In this document: one piece after another, positions 1 through 9,429 of the stretch
How positions within the stretch are numbered: position 1 is the stretch's first letter
Layout: each line of letters opens with the position of its first letter
Assembly (NCBI GenBank): GCA_024803745.1
Contig: JANJXV010000267.1
Span: forward strand, 559,001 to 623,000
Direction: 5' to 3'
Source of the DNA: Megascapheus bottae
Lineage: Eukaryota > Chordata > Mammalia > Rodentia > Geomyidae
DNA: 64,000 nt
The notes under the pieces: generated by a model
Told to the model about the DNA's origin: nothing
Database searches by the model: none
The model's input: the letters and a program-made list of their open reading frames with translations, nothing else
Program-made: the position numbers and the translations under genes

Positions 1-776
1 CAAAGATTAGGTGGCCCTAGGTCGGTTTTTTTAATATCTGGGTCCGCAGTTCTATTCCATTGGACTTCAGGCCTGTTCCTGTGCAAGTACCAAGCTGTTT
101 TAAGAATTATAGCTCTGTAATAGAGTCTAAAGTTTGGAATTGAAATTCCTCCAGCTCTGTTCTTTCTGCTACGAAATGTTTTTGCTATACGGCTCTTTTA
201 CTATTCCATGTGAAATTTTGAATTGCCTCTTCTATTTCTTTAAAGAATGACATTGGGATGTTGATGGGTATTGCATTGAATTTGTACATAGCCCTTGGCA
301 AGATTGTCATTTTCACCATGTTGATACTTCCAATCCAGGAGCATGGGAGGTTTTTCCATTTCCTTAGTTCTGCTTTAATTTCCTTTTTTAGGGTTTTAAA
401 ATTTTCATCTAAACGGTCCTTTACATTCTTAGTTAAGCTAATTCCTAGGTACTTTATTTTCTTTGAGGCTATTGTGAAAGGAGTTTCTTTCCTGATTATT
501 GCCTCGTTCCTCTCACTATTGGCGTAAAGGAAGGCAGTTGATTTTTGAGGGATGATTTTATGGCCTGCTACCCTTCCAAAGCTTTGAATTACCTCAAGGA
601 GCTTGGGAGTAGAGTCTATAGGATTCTTTAAATACAGAATCATGTCATCTGCAAAGAGGGATATTTTTATTTCCTCTTTCTCCACTTGGATCCCCTTTAT
701 GCTTGCTTCTTGCCTTATTGCACTGCATAGGAATTCTAGTACTATGTTAAAAAGGAGTGGAGAGAGTGGACATCCT
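1..776 (-). mobile_element. LINE-1 ORF2 fragment (reverse transcriptase part), antisense
   Basis: Read on the minus strand, this encodes the central reverse-transcriptase part of L1 ORF2p. An open frame at 185-685 (166 codons) carries the RT active-site signature FADDMILY followed by the L1-typical [15 protein letters not shown] stretch. The frame starts without a true ORF2 start and the window edge cuts the element, so it is a partial, probably inactive copy. The right edge is sharp: homology to the L1 copies near 32.3 kb and 39.7 kb stops after CATCCT at 776. The same junction with the same flanking DNA recurs at 39753, so this L1/flank joint existed before the large duplication in this window. 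Confidence 0.9.
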
Positions 777-799
777 CAATGCTACCCCTTACCACTTTT

Positions 800-965
800 A
801 TTCAAAGCTTAGGCCTGTGGCATTTTACGCACAATTCAACGCTCTGTTTTTTGCTGGTTAATTAAAGGTAAAAATCTTATGGAATTTATTGCATGGCTGA
901 TTTTGAACTGGAATCCTCAGGTCTCAGCTTATCTTGAGTAGCTAGGATTACAGTACTTTTACAAC
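800..965 (-). mobile_element. Degraded B1-like composite SINE, antisense
   Basis: It retains the antisense hallmarks of the local 7SL-headed SINE: a GGTTAATTA-type linker, a CCTCAGGTCTCAGC segment and TTGAGTAGCTAGGATTACAG near the head. The rest is heavily diverged. Confidence 0.6.
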
Positions 966-1299
966 CTGTATGCTCATACACATCGCTTCTGATCCAAACA
1001 CTCATTGTTCAATTTAACTAACAAGATGTGAGGAAAGATGATTGACTGTAATTTACTAGATGGGCTTCTAGTGAGTATATATTTCCACTTCCACTCTGAA
1101 GCCAGGGAAATGTTTCTGGTACTTGTTTCAACTATCTCCCAAAGAGGAAATAATGTGTGAGTACGTTTGCTAGTATTTCAGATAGGAGATGGACTTTGGT
1201 GTTTGGAACCTGTTGGGCAGAGTGTATCACCTGGGCTGTGATAACAGAGATGATGTTTCAGACAGGAATATTTTCATAACAGACTGATTTAGTCCAGAT

Positions 1300-1362
1300 C
1301 CTTGGATTTCAGGCCTTGAGTAGATAGAATTACAAGTGTGAGCTGCCACCACCACGTGGTTC
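1300..1362 (-). mobile_element. SINE head fragment, antisense
   Basis: A short piece containing TTGAGTAGATAGAATTACA and GTGTGAGCTGCCACCACC, matching the complement of the 7SL-like SINE head. The duplicate lies at about 40275-40337. Confidence 0.5.
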
Positions 1363-1784
1363 ATTTTGGAAACCTTAATTGCTTCTCATTTGTTCCTTTC
1401 CTTTTTTGGAAGATTGATCTAAGCTGGCTGATTGTGCATCACAATGAAGTGATTGGCCTCAGGAATTGCAAATATTTGTTTCATCAGCACGGAATGAAAG
1501 AAAGTTGATCTAAACCCAATAGTATTTTCCTTCTGATAAATAGGGAACTTACTTATATCATTTCTCCTTGCCTTTGCTTTCCCAAAGCAAGCAACAGGTT
1601 TCTTAAAAACTATACTTCATGAGAATATTATAATTAGAAGCTATCTTCTGAAATTCCATGAATCAGCTATGAAGCAGAATTTCAGGGGAGAGTATTTGCT
1701 AGGGACTTAATTTCTAAGACGCATATCAAGAATATTGAACTATAACACCAAATGATGGACGACTCAGCGTCACATTTTGTTTGT

Positions 1785-2000
1785 TTTATGCAAGTCTTGG
1801 GACTTGAACCCAGGGCCTGGGAACTGTCCTTAAATGTTTTTTTTGCTTCAGGCTAGTGTTCTACCACTTGATCCACAGCTCTACCTCCAGATTTTTGGTA
1901 ATGAACTGTAAATCAGAATATCATGCAATTTGTTTGGGCTGGATTCAAACCTGATTCTCTGTAGATAGGATTCCAAGTGTGAGCGCACAGAGCCTGGCTA
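1785..2000 (-). mobile_element. B1-like composite SINE, antisense
   Basis: It starts with the SINE tail complement (GGGACTTGAACCCAGGGCC) and continues through the CTACCACTTGATCCACAG module. It ends in a diverged 7SL-like head near GTGTGAGCGCACAGAGCCTGG. It is followed immediately by another antisense copy. Confidence 0.75.
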
Positions 2001-2019
2001 GTATCATTCATCATTCAAG

Positions 2020-2224
2020 TCATGGGACTGCAATTCTGCACCTGGGTCTTGTCACTGAGCTTTTAAGCTCAAGACTACTGCCCTATCCCTTGAGCCATAG
2101 GGCCACTTCTGGGTTTCTGGTGGTTAATTGGAGATAAGAGTCACATGGACTTCAGTGCCCAGGCTGACTTTGAACTGCCTCTTGAGTAGCTACATTTACA
2201 AGTGTGAGCCAGCATACCCAGCTA
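2020..2224 (-). mobile_element. B1-like composite SINE, antisense, with 17-bp internal deletion
   Basis: It carries TGAGCTTTTAAGCTCAAG, the TTGAGCCATAGGGCCACTTC module, GGTGGTTAATTGGAGATAAG and a CTCTTGAGTAGC head. The paralogue at 41281-41497 has about 17 extra bases between TTTGAACTGC and CTCTTGAG that match the normal SINE, so the deletion arose in this copy. Confidence 0.8.
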
Positions 2225-2645
2225 AATTATTTTTTAAGTTAATTTTTTTGGTTAAGTCAATATATAGTGGGCATACGGTTACATAAGTAATGAACACATT
2301 TCTTAAGAAAATTGTTATCCCCTCCCTCATTTTTCTCTGTTTTCCTACCCTCAGCCCCCTCTCCACCCAGATTGTTCAGTTCATTTCCGTTTAGTGTCTT
2401 CCAAGTATCATTGTTAAATTGGTTCACCCTTTTTCCTTTGGTTTTTTTTTTTTTACCATTTTATTATACCCTCTCCATTCCAAATCACATAAACCTATGT
2501 ACAAGACACAGGGTACCCGAATTCTACACAATGACTACAGAGAATAAAACTAAAGGGAAAAAGAAGAAAAGAGGTAAAAAGCAAAGAAAATGAAAGAACA
2601 ACATACAGTACCTTAGAATCAACAACACTGAAAAAAACAAAACAT
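2225..2645 (-). mobile_element. Probable L1 3'-end sequence, antisense
   Basis: The sequence has the layout seen at the 3' ends of other L1 copies here: a conserved GTTACATAAG-like segment, then a C/T-rich stretch, then an A-rich downstream part. I recognise no coding part, so this rests on pattern similarity to 8580-8720 and to the clear L1 3' ends at 23252 and 37472. A paralogue sits at 41510-41905. It could instead be an unclassified repeat. Confidence 0.4.
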
Positions 2646-2649
2646 AAAA

Positions 2650-2790
2650 CCTTGGGCTGAAAATGAAGCTTGCCTAGCATGTATGAAACCCTGGATTCCA
2701 TTCCTCAGCACCACATAAACAAAAACTGGAAGTGCCACTGTGACTCAGCTGGTAGATTTCTAACGTTCAGCACAGAGTGTCTCCAAGTGA
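2650..2790 (+). mobile_element. ID-headed composite SINE, sense, degraded
   Basis: It contains the ID-type sequence GCTTGCCTAGCATGTATGAA and CCTCAGCACCACATAA, then CTGTGACTCAGCTGGTAGA of the shared 3' module. The tail is diverged. Confidence 0.7.
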
Positions 2791-2877
2791 CAAAAATCTG
2801 TCACATTTAAGTCAGGCTTCAAAACTTTGCTAGAAACCAGTTACGTGATTTGGAAGAAAGTCCAATTTTCAAAAAAT

Positions 2878-3122
2878 CACTAGCCAGGCGCTGGAGGGTC
2901 ATAATTGTCATTCTACTAGCCAGGGGGAAGGTGAATCAAAGCCTTTGCAATCAAAAAAACGAAAACAAAAAAAAAACTGTAAGATTCTACTCTCCACTTA
3001 TCCACCCAAAAACTAAGTGGAGTTGTGGCTAAAACTGGTACAGCATTATCCTTGAGGAAAAAGAACTAAGAGACCTTGCCCAGGTCCAAAGTTCAAGCTC
3101 CCCACCAAGAAAGAAAAAAAAA
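2878..3122 (+). mobile_element. B1-like composite SINE, sense, degraded
   Basis: It starts with AGCCAGGCGCTGGAGGGTCA, a 7SL-like head. An A-rich linker follows, then a diverged 3' module (GTTGTGGCTAAAACTGGTAC) and an A-rich tail after 3100. Confidence 0.65.
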
Positions 3123-3499
3123 GGAGTACAGATACCTTAGTTTCAAAAGTATATCTGGATATCTTAGTAGATTTTTCTGATCTTTCCTCATTCATCTCAT
3201 GGAACCACATAATCTTGATCCTGATCTGACTAAGAGCCTGAATTGTGCTTAATAAATTCATTCCACATATTCCAGTAGAATCTTGACAGCTAACAGCCAC
3301 TTACCAATGCTTTATTCTACGTTTAGGCCAGTATGTCTTCATACCATCTACACAGTCAGCTATATCATCTTTCCAGAAGTATCATTGAGTGTAGAACACT
3401 CAGAACTAAAATAATTGCATAAAGATGTAATAAAACCCCTTGATTCATTAAGAAAATTTCTGTTCCACTTAGAGCAAATACATTAGTGGTATTTACCTC
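3123..3499. other. Unassigned sequence inside block A
   Basis: I recognise no repeat or gene. Short open frames on both strands have no domain signature. The stretch is present and similar in the right copy at about 42400-42775, so it belongs to the duplicated block. Confidence 0.6.
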
Positions 3500-3937
3500 T
3501 ATCCTCTTTTTTAAAAAAATTTATTAACATTGAATTTTACATCATATTTCAAATGTCATGTTTAACCAACAAGTATTCAAGAAGGGAATCGCTATACAAT
3601 CACTGGCACATAGATTTTAGAATATAGTAAAAATTAAGCTGAGTTTTTGTATGTCATAAATACAGATTAATCTATAATAAAACACATGTCTATGGAGTGT
3701 ATAGTCTATCCTAGGTTTTTATGTCTATGTAGTTATGTTTATATCTCCAAAATTATGTCCAGAACTTTGGGTATCAACTATTCAATCATCGCTCTACTAC
3801 TGTTTGAAACTAATATCCATATATTAAGGATACCATGTACCATTTGTTCCTTGGTCTTGACTTATCTCACTCAACAGGATTCACTCTAATTTCATCCACT
3901 ACCCCAAAAATGCCATTATTATTTTTTTCTCTGCATA
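3500..3937 (-). mobile_element. Older L1 3' region, antisense
   Basis: The right part (CTTGACTTATCTCACTCAAC followed by TTCATCCACTACCCC) resembles the complement of the conserved end of L1 ORF2. It is diverged more than the neighbouring L1 pieces, which suggests an older copy that was later interrupted by the L1 beginning at about 3940. Confidence 0.4.
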
Positions 3938-3939
3938 TC

Positions 3940-4497
3940 TTCTTTTTATGTATTTATTTTTATTGTAATCTATAGAAGGGTTACATTATATTCACCAGAT
4001 AGAAGGTGCATTACTTCTCAAACTTTGATACCCCATGTAATGATATGGTCCCCATTTCCCTTCCCCTACCCCCACTCATGTTCATTTCCCCCCTTCCCTA
4101 TCCAATTTCAAATAACCAATTAGGCACATATGAAATATATCAGAAAACAAGGTGAAATATTGTAACAATATGATATAACCAAGGGATAGCAAAAGAGATA
4201 AGAGATCACATAGTTCATTAAGGACAACAATCACTCATTATATGAGTTTTGTTTCTTTATCTTGGAGGTCCTTACATTTAGTGTCATACTATTTGTCACG
4301 ATGTCTCTAGAATTTGTTCTATTGTAAATCTCTGGTAGCAGAGCCCAAGGTTTCTACTGAATTGGACAAATGAGGGAGACTCTTGGGCCTATGTTCCTTT
4401 GAGTTTGGCTTACTTCACTTAATATGATTTTTTCCTTTTCATCCACTTCCCCGAGAATGCCATTATTTTATCTTGTCGGTTGGCTATGTATCATTCC

Positions 4498-4547
<50 letters not shown>

Positions 4548-4620
4548 CGTGTATCACATTTTTTGTAGTAGGGCATCTGGTTGTTTCCATCATCCAGCCT
4601 CATTTTCTACAGATATTTTT
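3940..4620 (-). mobile_element. L1 3' end with ORF2 C-terminal remnant, antisense
   Basis: It begins with a T-rich run (the complement of the poly-A), followed by ATAGAAGGGTTACATTATA and a C-rich 3' UTR complement. It then reads into ORF2 C-terminal sequence (GGCTTACTTCACTTAATATG). A GT microsatellite at 4501-4545 sits inside the ORF2 remnant. Only the 3' portion of the element is present. Confidence 0.65.
4501..4545. repeat. (GT)n microsatellite inside an L1
   Basis: An uninterrupted GT run of about 45 bp, flanked by ATTCCATT on the left and TCGTGTATCACATT on the right. It lies where other L1 copies here have CCATTGTGTATAA, so it probably grew from the short GTGT of ORF2. Confidence 0.95.
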
Positions 4621-4621
4621 A

Positions 4622-5765
4622 TAGTCTCTTTTTTATTTTCAGGGTAATGTATAGAGGGGTTACGATTACATTTACAGGTAGTGGACTGCATTACTTCTCA
4701 CACATTTATTCCACTCCACATGTTTTTGTCCCCAGTTCCCTCTCCCCTCCCCTTCCCAATCATCTTGTTTCCCCCCTCCCCTTTCCTATTTGACATAAAC
4801 AAATAAACATATATACAATATGCCAGGGAAAAAATCAGATACAGTAACAATCTGACATTAACCAAAGGGCAAAATAAGAGATGAGAAATAACATAGTAGA
4901 GTAAGGACAAAAATCACACAAGATTAAGAGCAACGATGACACAAGATATAGCTCTTGTTCCCACATCCTAGAGATCCTTTCATTTAGTCTCAGCCTATAT
5001 GACCTTATATACCTAGGTTTTTCAGTTATTGTAATCCTCTGCTAGGAGAGTCCTAGATGTGAACTAATTATTACAAATGAGGGAAACCATTTAGCTTATG
5101 TTTCTTTGGGTCTGGCTTGCTTCACTTAATATGAATTTTTCCAAGTCTTTCCATTTCCTAACAAATGGGGCGATGTCTTTCTTTCTGATGGCAGCATAGC
5201 ATTCCATTGTGTATAAGTACCACATCTTCTTGATTCAGTCATCTACTGAGTGGCATCTGGGTTGGTTTCATAGCTTTGCTATGGTAAATAGTGCTGCAAT
5301 GAGCATCATTGTGCTAGTGGCTTTAGTATGTCCTTTTTTCTGGACATTTGGGTAGATGCCAAGTAGTGGATTTGCTGGATCATAGGGGAACTCTATGTTC
5401 AGTCTTTTGAGGAACCACCACACTGCTTTCCCTAGTGGTTGAACGAGTTTATACTCACACCAACAGTGTAGATGTGATCACCCCTGGTCACTTCCCCACC
5501 AGTATCTCTTATTAGATTTTTTGATAATGGCCTTTCTGACTGGAGTCAGGTGGAATCTCAAAGTTGTTTTGATTTTCATTTCCGTTATTGCTAGAGATAT
5601 GGAGCATTTATTCATGTGTCTAAAGCCCATTTTAATTTTTTCTTCAGAGAATACTCTTTTAAGTCTTTAGCCCACCTTTTAATAGGATGGTTGTTTCTTT
5701 GAAGATTTGTTTGGGAGAGATTCATTTTTTTCAGCTATAGATATATTTTAGATAACTACATATAT
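4622..5765 (-). mobile_element. L1 3' end and ORF2 C-terminal region, antisense
   Basis: It starts with a T-rich run and GGGTAATGTATAGAGGGGTT (3' UTR complement), and runs through the ORF2 C-terminal region. CTTGCTTCACTTAATATGAA, AAATGGGGCGATGTCTTTC and GGTAAATAGTGCTGCAATGA are all recognisable by comparison with the better-preserved copy at 37.9-38.4 kb. Stops and small indels break the frame. In the right copy the last 428 bp are deleted. Confidence 0.75.
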
Positions 5766-5780
5766 TTTTGTAGAAAAAAG

Positions 5781-5890
5781 AATGGAAGCCATCATGCTGG
5801 CTCACAACTTAATTTCAGCTACTTAGGAGGCTCAGGGCTTAGGATCACAGGTCAAAGCCAACCAGGGCCCTACAGTGTGTGGGATCAAAC
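5781..5890 (+). mobile_element. 7SL-like SINE head, sense
   Basis: It carries ATGCTGGCTCACAACTTAAT, AGCTACTTAGGAGGCTCAGG and GGTCAAAGCCAACCAGGGCC, which is the left half of the B1-like composite SINE. The 3' module is missing, and an ID-headed SINE follows at 5925. Confidence 0.7.
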
Positions 5891-5924
5891 TCTGTGAACA
5901 TACAATGACTGTAAGAGGAATCTC

Positions 5925-6130
5925 ACTGCCTGGGAATGTAGCCTAATGGTAGAGTGCTCACCTAGAATGCATGAAGACCTAGGTTCTATTCATTCGTACC
6001 GCATACTCAGAAAAAAGCTAGAAGTGGCGCTGTGTCTCAAGAGGCAGAGCACTCACCGTGGGCAAGCGAGTCCAATGAAAATGTCTAGACCCTGAGTCCA
6101 AGCCGTAGGACTGGCAAAAAGAAAAAAAAA
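5925..6130 (+). mobile_element. ID-headed composite SINE, sense, nearly complete
   Basis: It shows GTAGCCTAATGGTAGAGTGC (tRNA-like head), GAAGACCTAGGTTCTATTC, AGAAGTGGCGCTGTGTCTCA (start of the shared 3' module), CCTGAGTCCAAGCCGTAGGA and an A-rich tail. Confidence 0.85.
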
Positions 6131-6223
6131 GAGCAATCTTACTTAAGTAACAAGGAATGTACCCTATATTTATACAGACTGAAAATTCATTAAGAAATTA
6201 GAAAATATGTATAAAGTGCATAA

Positions 6224-6325
6224 TTTCTTTGGTGTGTTGGCACTGGGTCTTCAACTGAGTGCTTCAGCTCTATCCCTGACCTTTTCTGCTCAAGGCTAGC
6301 ACTGTACCAATGCAGCCCCAAATCA
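6224..6325 (-). mobile_element. SINE 3' module fragment, antisense
   Basis: It contains GGCACTGGGTCTTCAACTGA and TGCTCAAGGCTAGCACTGTA, the complement of the shared 3' module, without a head. Confidence 0.65.
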
Positions 6326-6537
6326 ACTATCTTCAATTGAGATATAAGCGATGAATATTTCAGGGTGCTTCATGAAAAACATTTTTATAAATTGAAACTT
6401 TCAACAGAGTCTTATTTTAATATGAATGTTGAGATGGGAAGAGACAGAAAAAGTGAAATGTTTCCTGATCCCCATAGAGAAGAGACTCAGCAGAACCACT
6501 GTGGTCTGCGGGCTTCTTTGTGAGTTTTGTTTGCTTG

Positions 6538-6753
6538 TTTGATTTTTGTCAATTGTGGGACTTGAACTCTGGGCCTGGGCACTGTCCCTGAGCTCTTCAG
6601 CTCAAGGCTAGTGCTTTAATCTGTGAGCCACAGTGCCACTTCTGGTTTTTCTGGCAGTTAACTGGGTACTTTGGCTGGCTTTAAACTTTGATTCTCAGAT
6701 CTTAGCCTCCTGAGTAGCTAAGATTATAGGTGTGAGGCACCATCACCAGGCTG
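6538..6753 (-). mobile_element. B1-like composite SINE, antisense, complete
   Basis: All parts are present in order: GGGACTTGAACTCTGGGCC, CTGAGCTCTTCAGCTCAAGG, GAGCCACAGTGCCACTTCTG, a GGCAGTTAACTGG linker, and the head complement TCCTGAGTAGCTAAGATTAT up to CACCAGGCT. Confidence 0.85.
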
Positions 6754-7111
6754 CTGCTCTGTTACTATGCAGGTTCTGGATCAAGAACTTCAAGTTCTTA
6801 CTTCAATTTTTTCTTCTCTTGCCTGATACTCTGCCATTTGAACGAAGCCCCATTTCCTGGTCTTTGTTGGTTAATGAGAGATATTATGATTTTCTAATAT
6901 TCAGAGCAACGATTATAAAACCCAGCATTTCACTTACTTGAATAAACTAAGAGACAGGACCTAGTGAGATGGAAAAAAAATTTTTTTTCAAGTTGCTATC
7001 CTGTCCTAATGCATAAGTCTGGCTATTTTGCCTACACACAAATATATATTTTACCGGTTTCTCCTCTATTTTTGCTTAGCTTAAAACCACCACTGCCATT
7101 TCATAGATTTT

Positions 7112-7197
7112 GTTGTTGTTGTTTGAGGTGCTTGAACTCTGTGCCTGGGCTGTTCCTCAGATCTTCAGTTCAATGCCAGTGCTCTACTACTTTTGAT
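7112..7197 (-). mobile_element. SINE 3' module fragment, antisense
   Basis: A GTGCTTGAACTCTGTGCCTGG tail-side piece, then CAGTTCAATGCCAGTGCTCT. The next SINE interrupts it. Confidence 0.6.
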
Positions 7198-7386
7198 TTG
7201 GCCAGTCCTGGCCTTGAACTCAGGGACTGAGCACTGTCCTTATATTTTCTCAAGGCTAGAGCTCTACCACTTCAGCCTCAGCACCACTTCCAGCATTTTT
7301 CTATGTATGTGGTATTCAGGAATTGAACCCAGGTCTTCGTTCATGCTAGGCAAGCACTCTACCACTAGGCCAAACTCCCAGCCCAA
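7198..7386 (-). mobile_element. ID-headed composite SINE, antisense, complete (left paralogue of the satellite breakpoint SINE)
   Basis: It reads CAGTCCTGGCCTTGAACTCA, TGTATGTGGTATTCAGGAAT, CATGCTAGGCAAGCACTCTA and CACTAGGCCAAACTCCCAGCCC. This copy keeps its full ID 5' end. The paralogue at 46030-46209 is cut after GGCCAAACTC by the satellite, so this intact copy identifies the exact satellite breakpoint. Confidence 0.88.
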
Positions 7387-7419
7387 AATTATTCATCATT
7401 ACTATTAGCTATCTTCTTT

Positions 7420-7658
7420 TTTATTATTGATTCGTCATGGTGCTTGGACTTTGGGCCTGGACACTGTCCCTGAGCTCTTCAGCTCAAGGCCAGCGCTCCT
7501 CCTCTACAGCTCCATTTCTGGTTTCTGGTAGTTAATTGGTGATGTAAGTCTCACAATCATACGTGTCCAGGCTGGCTTTGGGCTTTGAACCAAGATCCTC
7601 CAATCTCAGCCTCCATAGTAGCTAGAATTACACGCTTCAGCCAGCAGTGCCTGACTGT
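7420..7658 (-). mobile_element. B1-like composite SINE, antisense
   Basis: It contains TGGACTTTGGGCCTGGACAC, the duplicated-looking TTCAGCTCAAGGCCAGCGCT, GTAGTTAATTGGTGATGTAA and a head complement near TAGTAGCTAGAATTACACG. Confidence 0.8.
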
Positions 7659-7659
7659 T

Positions 7660-7782
7660 TGATGTCTCTGTCTCTGTCTCTGTCTCTGTCTGTCTCTGTC
7701 TCTCTGCCTGTCTGTCTCTCTCTCTCTCTCTCTCTGTCTCTGTGTGTGTCTCTCTCTCTGTCTCTCTGTTTCTCTCTCTCTC
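7660..7782. repeat. (CTCTGT)n/(CT)n microsatellite on a SINE tail
   Basis: TCTCTG and CT units with minor variants. It directly abuts the 3' tail side of the antisense SINE that starts at 7785, so on the SINE strand it reads as a GA/CAGAGA-expanded A-rich tail. Confidence 0.9.
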
Positions 7783-7784
7783 TT

Positions 7785-7975
7785 TTGGTTGTAAGACTTT
7801 AATTGTGCACCTGGGCAGTGTCCCTGGGCTCTTCAGCTCAAGGCTACAACCTTAAACACCTAGAGAGACAGTGTCACTTCTTGTTTTCTGGTGCTCAAGT
7901 GGAAGTAACAGTTTCATGGACTTTAGTGTCTGGCCTGGCTTTGAACTGTGATCCTCAGAACCCAACGTTCTGAGA
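7785..7975 (-). mobile_element. B1-like composite SINE, antisense
   Basis: The tail complement GTAAGACTTTAATTGTGCAC leads into GGGCTCTTCAGCTCAAGGCT, and then a GGCCTGGCTTTGAACTGTGA segment. The head is truncated after GTTCTGAGATC. Confidence 0.75.
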
Positions 7976-7986
7976 TCATTTCTGTC

Positions 7987-8078
7987 TTTTTTTTTTGGTG
8001 TAAGTGGTACAGAGTAATTGAACACAGGGCTTTGTGCATACTAGGCAAGCAAACTACCACTAGTGTGCACTCCAGCCT
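7987..8078 (-). mobile_element. ID SINE head fragment, antisense
   Basis: GGCTTTGTGCATACTAGGCA and ACTACCACTAGTGTGCACTC are the complement of the ID-type head. The 3' module is absent. Confidence 0.65.
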
Positions 8079-8094
8079 TAGATAAGGGCTTTCT

Positions 8095-8200
8095 TTTTCT
8101 TTTTCTTGCATTTCCTATGGCTTCAACTCATGGCCAGAGTACTGTCCTAGGGCTTGCTCAAGGATAGCACTTTACTTCAGCCAGCCAACTCCCAGTCCAA
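8095..8200 (-). mobile_element. SINE 3' module fragment, antisense
   Basis: GGCTTCAACTCATGGCCAGA and GCTCAAGGATAGCACTTTAC, diverged from the shared 3' module, ending near CCAACTCCCAGTCC. Confidence 0.5.
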
Positions 8201-8345
8201 ATAGGCCACTCTTGAAGCTAGAATTACAGAGATCTGCCATAATACTGGCATGTCGTTATCTAAGAATATAATTTTTCTTCTATTTTTGATGGCTTTTCCT
8301 TAGTGTACCTATTTCCTACATATTTTATGGAAAACTTCCTTCCCA

Positions 8346-8553
8346 CTGGGGCCATAAGTTAAGCCTAGTGGAAGAATTCTTGCCGAGCATGAATGAAGAC
8401 CCAAGTTCAATTCCTCAGCACAACATAGATAAAAAAATATATAAGTGGTGCTGTGGCACATGTGATAGAACTTGCGCCTTAAGAATAAACAAAAACAAAA
8501 ACAAGGATCGTGCTCAGGTCCTGAGTCTAAGCCCAGTACTGGCAAAAAAAAAT
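8346..8553 (+). mobile_element. ID-headed composite SINE, sense
   Basis: A head remnant (AAGCCTAGTGGAAGAATTCT), CAAGTTCAATTCCTCAGCAC, then GTGGTGCTGTGGCACATGTG, CAGGTCCTGAGTCTAAGCCC and an A tail. An AAACA simple repeat interrupts the 3' module. Confidence 0.8.
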
Positions 8554-8579
8554 TCTGCCCAAAGTAGACATTTAAACTT

Positions 8580-8720
8580 ATTGTACTTTTCAAAAAATTT
8601 GTTGTCAAGGTGATATACAAAGAGATTGCTGTTACCTATGTAATGAGTACATTTCTTGTAAACACTGTTACCCCCTTCCCCTTTTCTCTTTCCCATACCC
8701 CCAAGTCATAAATTTCATTT
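8580..8720 (-). mobile_element. Possible L1 3'-end sequence, antisense
   Basis: It shares the arrangement GATTGCTGTTACCTATGTAA, GAGTACATTTCTTGTAAACA and a C/T-rich stretch with 2225-2480. Weak evidence: the coding part is missing. Confidence 0.3.
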
Positions 8721-9010
8721 ACAACAAATATGTATGTATTTTATTCCTGAAAAAAATAGTTTAAAATGTGTTCAAATAAATGATGTAGGTTGATATATTT
8801 ATCAAAATGGATTACTTGAACTCTAAAATAAACATTCTAGGTAATTTTTCTCATAAAATTGTAGTAATGCTATAAAAATAATAAAAAAGGAATTTTAGTT
8901 ATTAATTTCTTATGTTTTACCTTTAACATTATTACACTAAGCATACTGTTTATGGTATTAATACAGACACCATGAAATATGATTATGTAAAAAAATTAAA
9001 TGATTAAAAA
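8721..9010. other. AT-rich unassigned sequence
   Basis: Very AT-rich, with no recognisable repeat or gene and no long open frame of interest. Confidence 0.6.
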
Positions 9011-9016
9011 TAGTAA

Positions 9017-9072
9017 GGCTGGGGGCCAGTAGTTTGGCTTGGTTGCACACACCCTGGACTGGCAAAAAAGAA
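9017..9072 (+). mobile_element. Internally deleted ID SINE, sense
   Basis: An ID-like start (GGGGGCCAGTAGTTTGGCTT) joins directly to the 3'-terminal ACTGGCAAAAAAGAAG. Head and tail are therefore kept and the middle is lost. Confidence 0.5.
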
Positions 9073-9124
9073 GTAGGGTTAGATAAAAGAGATTTATTTC
9101 CAAATGTGTGGAAAATGGTATGAT

Positions 9125-9322
9125 TTCTTGTTTCGCTAGTCCTGGGGCTTGAACTGAGGGACCAGAAACTGTCCTTGGCCACATTTGTTCAAGGGTGGCA
9201 CTCTGACACCTGAGCCACAGTGCCCCATCTGCTTTTTCTGTGTATGCAGTGTCGAGGAATTGAATCAAGGTCTTCCTGTATACTAGGCGAGCATTCTACA
9301 ACTAGGCCACATTCAAAGCCAA
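9125..9322 (-). mobile_element. ID-headed composite SINE, antisense, complete
   Basis: It reads CTAGTCCTGGGGCTTGAACT, ACCTGAGCCACAGTGCCCCA, TTTTTCTGTGTATGCAGTGT and TACTAGGCGAGCATTCTACA to the head end at AGGCCACATTC. Confidence 0.85.
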
Positions 9323-9429
9323 AGTAGATTTTTTATGCTATTGTGGAGTTTTAATTTTCTTAAATATTTGTACAAAGCACAATGGATATATAAACAGACT
9401 TGAACTCACGGAACAGAGCCCACATAATA

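Larger units (their letters stand above)
777..7384 (+). repeat. Segmental duplication block A, left copy
   Basis: This roughly 6.6 kb stretch reappears in the same orientation at 39754-46209. The order of internal L1, SINE and microsatellite pieces is the same and base-level similarity is very high. It differs from the right copy by large indels. The left copy keeps about 428 bp of L1 (5353-5780) that the right copy lacks, and lacks about 278 bp present at 40627-40904. It holds no recognisable gene. Homology ends at the 5' end of an antisense SINE, where the right copy runs into satellite. Confidence 0.92.

Noticed and set aside
4424..4624. Cys/Val repeat protein
   Set aside because: Translation of the GT microsatellite inside an antisense L1. 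The same applies at 43638-43889.
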